Source: an uncultured Clostridia bacterium
GTDB taxonomy: Bacteria > Bacillota > Clostridia > Christensenellales > Borkfalkiaceae
Direction: 5' to 3'
DNA length: 5,288 nucleotides
NCBI GenBank assembly: GCA_945835865.1
Contig: CAMAJQ010000081.1
Coordinates: forward strand, 1 to 5,288
Shown here: one piece after another, positions 1-5,288 of the stretch
Layout: each line of letters starts with the position of its first letter
Position numbering within the stretch: position 1 is the first letter of the stretch
Notes under the pieces: generated by a model
What the model saw: only the letters and a program-made list of their open reading frames with translations
Told to the model about the DNA's origin: nothing
Database searches by the model: none
Program-made: the position numbers and the translations under genes

Positions 1-2
1 GC

Positions 3-476
3 TGTTTCAACGCGGAAATGCCCGGCGGAGTGGGCGAGAGGCAGAGAACGTGGCTCCGTGCGACCGCTTCGGCTTACGGTGTGCCGTCGTACGTTTTTCT
101 GCACGTTCCTCCGAAGTGTTTCAACGACGCCGTGGCGGAATTTTCATCCGACCCCTTTTCGCCGTTTGAAATTCCGGAGGGCAGAGGGTTCGGTTATGCG
201 GGAGAATATTTCCCCGAACGCTGCACATTCGACTTTGACGGTTCGCTGTTCGCTCTTCTGAAAGAGATCGGGGTGAAAGCCGTTTTTGCGGGGCACGTAC
301 ATAAAAACAGTTACAGCGTTCCGTGGCAGGGCGTCCGCCTGTGCTACGGACTGAAGACGGGAGAGTACGACTCTCATCTGAAAGACAGGCTCGGGGGAAC
401 GGAGATCCTCATTTCGGCAGACGGATCGTTTACCCACCGCCACGTCACCGTTTCGTCGGGACACGACGGGAAATAA
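3..476 (+). CDS. Calcineurin-like metallophosphoesterase, Dcr2-like type, C-terminal part (5' end outside window)
   Basis: The reading frame is open from base 3, so the ATG at 18 is probably internal; about 157 residues are visible, ending at TAA 474-476. Seen: a G-x(5)-Q-x(2)-WL stretch near the left edge, an HVPP block (bases 102-113) and a GHVHKN block (291-308), followed by a 'G-V-R-L-C-Y-G-x-K-T-G' strand pair. In metallophosphoesterases the HxPP histidine and both histidines of GHxH bind the two-metal centre that hydrolyses phosphate esters. The spacing, and the YGxKTG segment after GHxH, resemble the Dcr2/purple-acid-phosphatase-like branch. The N-terminal metal motifs (DxH, GDxxD, GNHE) would lie before the window and cannot be checked. 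The substrate is unknown, and so is the cellular location, because the N-terminus is missing. The gene ends 18 bases before the ROK regulator and is probably co-transcribed with it, although it may be the last gene of a preceding unit. Confidence 0.85.
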   Translation, partial: CFNAEMPGGVGERQRTWLRATASAYGVPSYVFLHVPPKCFNDAVAEFSSDPFSPFEIPEGRGFGYAGEYFPERCTFDFDGSLFALLKEIGVKAVFAGHVHKNSYSVPWQGVRLCYGLKTGEYDSHLKDRLGGTEILISADGSFTHRHVTVSSGHDGK

Positions 477-483
477 TCACATC

Positions 484-488
484 GGAAG
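484..488 (+). promoter_or_regulatory. Ribosome binding site of the ROK regulator gene
   Basis: GGAAG lies six bases before the ATG at 495, in the 18-base gap after the phosphoesterase stop. It is a modest Shine-Dalgarno match that supports this start. The gap is too short to hold an obvious separate promoter or operator, and I see none. Confidence 0.5.
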
Positions 489-494
489 TTATTT

Positions 495-1679
495 ATGCAA
501 ATCAGGAACCAGACTTACCTGCGCAGAAAGAATAAAGAGGAGATCATCAAGCTGCTTCGGGAAAAGAGCCGCTCCTATTCGGATATCGCGCGGATTCTCA
601 TGCTTTCCAATACGGCGATCGCCAAGATCGCCGACGATCTCATATCCGACGGACTCATCCTGCGGGAGAGCGATACCAAAGGAAGAACGGGGATCGGGCT
701 GAGGATCAACAACGATTACGGCTACGTTCTGGCAGTCGATCTGTCGGGAAAAGTAATCAACGTCTGCGCGGCGGATATGGGGAGCAATATTCTGCTGAGA
801 AGGCAGATCCCGGACGTCGTCCATATCGAACGGAGAGATTTCGATCACATTCTCCGCATCATGCGGGAGATGGTGGAAGGGGAGGCGCTCGCCGGGAAAA
901 CGCTGCGTTGCATCTCCATCGCCACGCCGGGCAAAATGGACGAATCGGGCAAGTTCATTCTCAATCCCCGTTTCGGCGGTTTTGAAAACGTCTCGCTGAA
1001 GTCTCTCACCGAAGAGGTCTTCGCCTGCGATACCGTCATCCGGAACGACGTCAAACTCGCGCTGGAAGGGGAGAAGACGTACGGTTCCATTCTGAAGGAC
1101 GTCTCCGAGGCGATCATGTTCCACATCGACGTCGGAACGGGTTCGGCGCTCCTTCTCAACAACAAGGTCTACACGGGAACGAGGGGGTTCGCAGGCGAGA
1201 TCGGCTATCTGCGGATCGACGCCGCCCTGACCCGCGAAAACGATTACGGGAATCTGAAATATTCCAATTATTTCGATTCTCTTTCACTCTATTCCATTCT
1301 CGAGATCGTCCGCCGCGAAGTCGATAACGGCGGCGGGGGGTATCTCGGCAGATACGTCGGGGAACGCGGCATCGGCGCTTACGACATTCCCATTCACGCC
1401 ATGATCGAGGCGTACAACGCGGAGGATCCGATCACCGTCAGGGCGGTCGATTCGGCGGCCGCGGTACTCGGGAGCGTGGCGGCGAATCTCGCGGAATATC
1501 TCGATATCGATATGATGGTGATCAACGGCGCGGCGATCGACCTCGGGGAGAGGTTCCGCAAAGCGGTGGAGGCGACCGCCCGCGGCAAGCGGGTGGAGTT
1601 TTCCAGCCTGATGAACGATACTACCATCATGGGCGCGATCAACGCCGGCGTCACGCAGGCGTTCTTTTCAAGGCTATAG
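495..1679 (+). CDS. ROK-family transcriptional regulator (NagC/XylR/Mlc-like)
   Basis: This 394-residue protein has the usual length of ROK repressors. Residues ~14-70 form a winged helix-turn-helix: the helices include 'EEIIKLL', 'YSDIARILMLSNTAIAKI' and 'ADDLISDGLI', then a wing 'TKGRTGIGLRIN'. Residues ~76-394 form the actin-like ROK sugar-binding fold, with 'VLAVDLSG' at the phosphate-1 position (residues 78-85), IRND (182-185) and IDVGTG (211-216), followed by GFAGEIGY (231-238). The DxGGT loop of ROK kinases is degenerate (DLSGK), which together with the HTH favours a DNA-binding repressor over a sugar kinase. The Asp at 185, equivalent to the catalytic base of ROK kinases, is retained. 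The zinc site (GH followed by CxCGxxGC) is absent: Tyr238 replaces the His, and the only cysteines I find are at 91, 139 and 178. It probably senses a sugar or sugar phosphate and controls the operon, including itself; the ligand cannot be read from sequence. The gene ends 8 bases before the DUF4838 gene. Confidence 0.93.
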   Translation: MQIRNQTYLRRKNKEEIIKLLREKSRSYSDIARILMLSNTAIAKIADDLISDGLILRESDTKGRTGIGLRINNDYGYVLAVDLSGKVINVCAADMGSNILLRRQIPDVVHIERRDFDHILRIMREMVEGEALAGKTLRCISIATPGKMDESGKFILNPRFGGFENVSLKSLTEEVFACDTVIRNDVKLALEGEKTYGSILKDVSEAIMFHIDVGTGSALLLNNKVYTGTRGFAGEIGYLRIDAALTRENDYGNLKYSNYFDSLSLYSILEIVRREVDNGGGGYLGRYVGERGIGAYDIPIHAMIEAYNAEDPITVRAVDSAAAVLGSVAANLAEYLDIDMMVINGAAIDLGERFRKAVEATARGKRVEFSSLMNDTTIMGAINAGVTQAFFSRL

Positions 1680-1683
1680 GAGA
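1678..1683 (+). promoter_or_regulatory. Ribosome binding site of the DUF4838 gene, overlapping the ROK stop codon
   Basis: AGGAGA begins inside the TAG stop of the ROK gene (1677-1679) and sits four bases before the ATG at 1688. It is the strongest Shine-Dalgarno in the window. It fixes the start of the downstream gene and implies that ribosomes ending on the regulator hand over directly to the enzyme gene. Confidence 0.7.
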
Positions 1684-1687
1684 CCGG

Positions 1688-3523
1688 ATGACGACTTTAC
1701 TTTTTTGCAGACGGGAACTCGACCGTTACGTCGGGCTGATCTGCGGAGAAAAGGCGAATATTGAACTGAAAGTGTTGCCGGACGGCACGGACGACCTTTT
1801 TGAAGAAAGGGGATCGATACGCGTCGAAGGCGGGCAGGGAGAGATCGTTGCCAACCGTCCGCGCGCTCTTCTGCTTTCCGTTTACGAGTTTTTACGCAGG
1901 ATCGGATGCGTTTTCCTTCGCCCCGGGAAGGAGGGAGAGGTCATTCCCCGACTGCCCCTTTCCGCATTGACCGTTCACGCAGACTTCTCGCCCGCCAACC
2001 GGCACCGGGGCATTACGATCGAAGGGGCGGTTTCGCTCGAAAACGTGCTCGCGATCGTCGATTGGGCGCCGAAAGCGGGTTTCAATTCTTATTTCTTACA
2101 GTTCCGCACCGCGCACGAGTTTTTCAAGCGCTGGTACGGTCATTCTTCCAATCCCTTTCTCGAAAAACAGCCGATCGACGAAGAGACGAGCGCGGGTTTC
2201 GTCCGCAGGATCGTCGGAGAGATCAAACGACGCGATATGATCTATCACGCCGTCGGACACGGCTGGACGGCGGAATATCTCGGCATTCCCTCCAACGGGT
2301 GGAGCGGGAACGAAACGCCGCTTTCTCCCGGACAGACGAGGGCGATCGCGGAGATCGGCGGCGAGAGAAAACTCTTCAAGGGCATTCCGCTGAACACGCA
2401 ACTGTGTTATTCAAATCCGTCCGTCCGATCGGGGCTTGCGGACGAGGTCGTACGCTATGCGGAGGAGCATCCCGAGACGGACGTTCTGCATTTTTGGCTT
2501 GCGGACGATTATAACAACGTCTGCGAGTGTGAGAGTTGCGCAGAAAAAACCGTTTCCGACTGGTACGTGATGATCCTTAACGAGATCGACGAAAAACTCA
2601 CGGCGAAAGGGCTGGGAGTGAAAATCTGCTTTCTCGTCTATTTTGAAACGTATTGGACGCCGAAAACGGAAAGGATCCGTCATCCCGAACGTTTCATCAT
2701 GATGTTTGCCCCTCTCTTCCGCAGTTATACTTCCTCCTTTGCGGACGCGGGCGATCCGTACGTCATTCCGTACGAAAAAAACCGCATGGTCTATCCTTCC
2801 GATCCCGCGGCGTATCTCGGATTCTGGAAGGAATGGAAAGAGATCTTTCACGGGGATACTTTCGATTTCGATTATCATCTGATGTGGGACGTCAACCGGG
2901 ATTTCGGCGGCGAGAGACTTGCCGAAGTCGTTTACCGGGACGTCCGCCTGTTGCCGTCGCTCGGGCTGAACGGGTTTCTGAGTTGTCAGATCCAACGGGC
3001 GTTTTATCCGAACGGTTTGGCTTTTTATCTGATGGGCAGAGCGCTGACAGACGGAGAGGAAACGCTCGGAAATATCAGAAAAACGTATTATTCGGCGGCT
3101 TTCGGAAAATATGCGGCGTTTGCGGAAGGGGTCTACGCAGATCTGGAACGTTACGCCCCCTTCTCCTTCATGCGGGACGAGTCCGACGGGAAAGAGGCGT
3201 TGCCTCTCCTGAAGGTCTGTCTGCAAAAGACGGAGGATGTCCTCGCGGACTTTCCGGAAGGAGACGACGAGGGCGAAGTCGTCCGCACGAGTCTTTCCGT
3301 TCTTTCCTTTCTGCTCGGAAACGTCCGGCTGCTCGCCGAGGAACTGATTGCAAAACTCGAAGGGGCGGACGGGGAATATCTTGCCCGCGCGGAAAAAAGG
3401 CGGATTGAATTTTTCAACCGCAACGAAGAAAAATATCAGCCTTTCGTGGACGGTTTTTATTTCTGTATGATCACGGAAGGCATCGTCAAATCGGAAAAGG
3501 CGGGCGTTTACGCGTCCGATTAA
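1688..3523 (+). CDS. DUF4838 domain-containing protein, putative intracellular glycosidase-like enzyme
   Basis: This 611-residue protein probably acts on a carbohydrate, but no reaction is established from sequence. Residues ~1-98 resemble the alpha/beta N-terminal domain found before the barrel in alpha-glucuronidases and family-20 hexosaminidases: an 'ELDRYVGLICG' helix, then 'ALLLSVYEFLRRIGCVFLRPG' in two parts (residues 60-80), the usual lead-in to the barrel. Residues ~105-450 look like a TIM barrel of the DUF4838 type: 'RHRGITIEG', 'GFNSYFLQFR', H187 and GHGW (190-193), 'HFWLADDYNN' (268-277) followed at once by C279-x-C281-x2-C284, then 'LNEID', 'VYFETYW' (317-323) and 'FDYHLMWDVN'. 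The WxxDDxNNxCxCxxC block is the clearest family mark. Residues ~455-600 are mainly helical. No signal peptide or membrane segment is visible, so it is probably cytoplasmic, whereas many family members are exported. It starts 8 bases after the regulator and is followed after 9 bases by an esterase gene, which fits sequential breakdown of a substituted sugar. Alternative: a non-catalytic sugar-binding protein. The family call is firm; the function is not. Confidence 0.85.
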   Translation: MTTLLFCRRELDRYVGLICGEKANIELKVLPDGTDDLFEERGSIRVEGGQGEIVANRPRALLLSVYEFLRRIGCVFLRPGKEGEVIPRLPLSALTVHADFSPANRHRGITIEGAVSLENVLAIVDWAPKAGFNSYFLQFRTAHEFFKRWYGHSSNPFLEKQPIDEETSAGFVRRIVGEIKRRDMIYHAVGHGWTAEYLGIPSNGWSGNETPLSPGQTRAIAEIGGERKLFKGIPLNTQLCYSNPSVRSGLADEVVRYAEEHPETDVLHFWLADDYNNVCECESCAEKTVSDWYVMILNEIDEKLTAKGLGVKICFLVYFETYWTPKTERIRHPERFIMMFAPLFRSYTSSFADAGDPYVIPYEKNRMVYPSDPAAYLGFWKEWKEIFHGDTFDFDYHLMWDVNRDFGGERLAEVVYRDVRLLPSLGLNGFLSCQIQRAFYPNGLAFYLMGRALTDGEETLGNIRKTYYSAAFGKYAAFAEGVYADLERYAPFSFMRDESDGKEALPLLKVCLQKTEDVLADFPEGDDEGEVVRTSLSVLSFLLGNVRLLAEELIAKLEGADGEYLARAEKRRIEFFNRNEEKYQPFVDGFYFCMITEGIVKSEKAGVYASD

Positions 3524-3527
3524 AGGG
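3524..3527 (+). promoter_or_regulatory. Ribosome binding site of the sialate-O-acetylesterase-like gene
   Basis: AGGG directly follows the DUF4838 stop codon (3521-3523) and lies five bases before the ATG at 3533. It is a short match, but it is the only start signal in the 9-base gap. The first codons after this ATG begin the expected N-terminal strand of the family, which supports the start. Confidence 0.5.
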
Positions 3528-3532
3528 TCTTT

Positions 3533-5288
3533 ATGTTAAAATTTCACGGATATTTCGGCGACGGCGCCGTGATTCAGCGCAACCGTCCCGTGGTGGTTAC
3601 GGGATATTCGGACGGTCCGACGACAGTCTCTCTCGAAGGAGGAGGACTGTCTTTTTCCGTGCGGGCAGATTCCGATCGCGGACGTTTCCGCGCGGAGTTT
3701 TCCCCTATAGACAACGTGGCGGACGAGTTCCTGCTGACGGCTGCGTGCGGCGGGGAAGAGGTCGGGGTTCGGGTCCGTTTCGGAGACGTCTTTCTCGCTA
3801 TGGGACAGTCGAATATGTCTTACGTCCTTTCGGCGACGGAAAATTACGAAAGATGGGTCGATATGGCGGCGAGAGCGAAAATCTCCGTTCTTTCGATCGA
3901 TGAAAAACCCTTCCGTACGACGGAAGAATTGACGAGATCGTACGAGGAATTGTCCGATTTCCCCCTTTCCTACGCATGGAGAACGGGGGAGAGCACACTT
4001 CTTCCGTCCACTTCTGCGATCTCCGTTCAGTTCGCCGTTTATCTCTGGCAGAGAACGGGCGTTCCCGTCGGCGTCGTCCATACGGCGACGGGCGGACTGA
4101 GCGTTGATTCTTACCTGAAAAGGAGTTCCGTCGAGAGAGACGGGGAACTTGCCGCACGGCTCGTCCGCGAGGAGAGATACGTCGGAAAAAAAGAGTGGAA
4201 CAAGAAAGGTTTACGGAACTATACGCAGACTTCCTGTATCTGGAACGAGAGGATCGCTCCGTTGTACGGACTGTCTTTTGCCGGGGCGCTCTGGTATCTC
4301 GGCGAGAGTTCCGCTTCCGATTATTCCTACGCGCAGACGTTTTCTCTCTGTCTGTCCGCGATCGTCCGGGACCTTCGCGACGCGTTCGGCAAACTTCCCT
4401 TCGTCGCCGTGAACATCGCCCCCGAATATTATCCTTACGGCGACGGTTTCGGCTATGAATACGTCAACGAGGCGATCTGCGACCTGGAAAACGCCATCGA
4501 CGACGTTTCGGTCATTCCCGTTTACGACGTCGAGCCGAGGTGGCTCGGGAAGGACGGGGCGGAATATTATCACCCCATTCATACGGTAAACAAAGAACTC
4601 GTTTCCGAAAGAATGTGCGAGGCAATAAGGGGATTCCGTCCGAAATATCCGCATATAAGCGGATTAACCGAGAAAAACGGTAAACTTTACGCCAAGGTGG
4701 AAAACGTCGTCACCTCGTTGAGACGGGGTGCGCTCAACGGCTTTACCGTCGCGGGGGAAACGGGCAAATATTATCCCGCCCGCGCGAGAGCCGTTTCGGA
4801 CGACGTGATCGAAATTTTCAGCGAAGACGTCCGGAAACCTGTCCGTGCGACTTACGCCTTTATGCAGTATTGCGATTTCTGCAACGCGAAGACGATCGAC
4901 GGGGCCCCTCTTCTTCCCTATCGCAGCGAAAGGGGACCCGTTACGGACGATTATTGTTTCCCTCCCGCCTTCCTTACGCCGGGGGCGGATTCCGTCTACG
5001 AGAACAACTTCGGTTACACCGCGGGGACGTGCCGGAAAGTTCCCGTGTGGGGGACGGGGAAAATTTACCGCGGAGCGACCGCCGGGACGGAAGTGCGGAG
5101 AAACGGAGTGCTTCTTATAAAAGGGAATCCGGGTCCCGGGGATTACAAATTTTTCGGCGTTTCCCCCGAGATCTGCCTGTCGGGGCATAAAAACCATCTT
5201 GCCGATTACGATTATCTTTCTTTCGGCTTGCGCGCGAAAGACAGGTGTTCGTTTTACGGCGTCGTATGTAAGTGCGCGGACGGATCGG
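3533..5288 (+). CDS. Sialate O-acetylesterase-like SGNH hydrolase with extra C-terminal domain (3' end outside window)
   Basis: The frame is open from ATG 3533 to the window end (585 codons plus one base). Residues 6-19 (GYFGDGAVIQRNRP) match the family's opening 'dgaVlQr..P', leading into a beta domain. The SGNH core follows: GQSNM with nucleophile Ser93, 'GVPVGVVHTATGG' (block III region), WYLGES (residues 254-259), 'LPFVAVNIAP', and H350 in H-x2-NK, aligning with the catalytic His of the usual D-x2-HPxNK block. A second beta domain follows ('LNGFTVAG' from ~402, LPYR 461-464). From about residue 494 a further domain begins and is cut by the window. The family hydrolyses O-acetyl esters on sialic acids or other sugars. 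Odd points: the position three before H350 is His347, not Asp, and the Gln of the usual WYQGES is Leu256. No signal peptide is visible, so it is probably cytoplasmic. The gene sits 9 bases after the DUF4838 gene, pointing to a shared acylated substrate. Other ester specificities, or loss of activity, are possible. Confidence 0.88.
   Translation, partial: MLKFHGYFGDGAVIQRNRPVVVTGYSDGPTTVSLEGGGLSFSVRADSDRGRFRAEFSPIDNVADEFLLTAACGGEEVGVRVRFGDVFLAMGQSNMSYVLSATENYERWVDMAARAKISVLSIDEKPFRTTEELTRSYEELSDFPLSYAWRTGESTLLPSTSAISVQFAVYLWQRTGVPVGVVHTATGGLSVDSYLKRSSVERDGELAARLVREERYVGKKEWNKKGLRNYTQTSCIWNERIAPLYGLSFAGALWYLGESSASDYSYAQTFSLCLSAIVRDLRDAFGKLPFVAVNIAPEYYPYGDGFGYEYVNEAICDLENAIDDVSVIPVYDVEPRWLGKDGAEYYHPIHTVNKELVSERMCEAIRGFRPKYPHISGLTEKNGKLYAKVENVVTSLRRGALNGFTVAGETGKYYPARARAVSDDVIEIFSEDVRKPVRATYAFMQYCDFCNAKTIDGAPLLPYRSERGPVTDDYCFPPAFLTPGADSVYENNFGYTAGTCRKVPVWGTGKIYRGATAGTEVRRNGVLLIKGNPGPGDYKFFGVSPEICLSGHKNHLADYDYLSFGLRAKDRCSFYGVVCKCADGS

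Noticed and set aside
477..494. Promoter or ROK operator between the phosphoesterase and the regulator
   Set aside because: The 18-base gap shows no -10/-35 pair and no inverted repeat. Any promoter would have to lie inside or before the upstream gene.
489..1124. 211-codon open frame on the - strand opposite the ROK gene
   Set aside because: It lies wholly within a well-supported ROK coding region, its translation has no recognisable fold or motif, and long antisense frames are expected with this GC-rich codon use.
495..1679. Reading the ROK protein as a glucokinase or N-acetylmannosamine kinase
   Set aside because: It has an N-terminal winged helix-turn-helix of ~70 residues and a degenerate phosphate-1 loop, so a regulator is the better call, although Asp185 is kept.
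2411..3226. 271-codon open frame on the - strand opposite the DUF4838 gene
   Set aside because: The + strand frame carries clear family motifs across this whole span. The antisense product is rich in Arg, Phe and Val without any recognisable domain.
1906..3408. + strand frames at 1906-2514 and 2653-3408 in another phase
   Set aside because: Their translations are Arg- and Ser-rich and low in hydrophobic pattern, typical of out-of-frame reading of the DUF4838 gene.
3515..3540. A frameshift fusing the DUF4838 and esterase genes
   Set aside because: The DUF4838 frame ends in TAA at a natural C-terminus, and a new ATG with a nearby AGGG starts the expected first strand of the esterase, so these are two genes.
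3536..4081. 181-codon open frame on the - strand, with others at 3798-4157, 4211-4654 and 4664-5197
   Set aside because: All lie opposite the esterase frame, which runs open from 3533 to the window end and matches its family throughout. The antisense frames are shadows.

Overview
The window is densely coded, with four genes on the + strand running head to tail. The gaps between them are only 18, 8 and 9 bases, so it reads as one stretch of a carbohydrate-use operon. There is no RNA gene, repeat array, mobile element or convincing terminator. GC looks mid-fifties percent by eye, start codons are ATG, and codon use appears uniform across all four genes, with no sign of recent transfer within the window. 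The gene families and style suggest an anaerobic, gut-type Bacillota, possibly a Christensenellales-like lineage. That placement is inference and is not secure.

Layout: (1) bases 3-476 hold the C-terminal part of a calcineurin-like metallophosphoesterase whose start lies before the window. (2) Bases 495-1679 hold a ROK-family transcriptional regulator with an N-terminal winged helix-turn-helix. (3) Bases 1688-3523 hold a 611-residue DUF4838 protein, a family related in architecture to alpha-glucuronidases and family-20-type glycosidases but of unproven activity. (4) Bases 3533-5288 hold the first 585 residues of a sialate-O-acetylesterase-like SGNH esterase, with an apparent extra C-terminal domain, cut by the window end.

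A plausible model (inference) is that the ROK protein senses a sugar or sugar phosphate and controls the operon, the SGNH esterase removes acyl groups from a modified glycan or sugar, and the DUF4838 protein acts on the sugar backbone. The phosphoesterase may remove a phosphate or may be unrelated. Neither protein with a visible N-terminus that is expected to be an enzyme carries a signal peptide, so the chemistry is probably cytoplasmic and on imported small saccharides. The points most worth a second look are the altered active-site blocks of the esterase, its extra C-terminal domain, the loss of the zinc site in the ROK regulator, and the unassigned chemistry of the DUF4838 protein.
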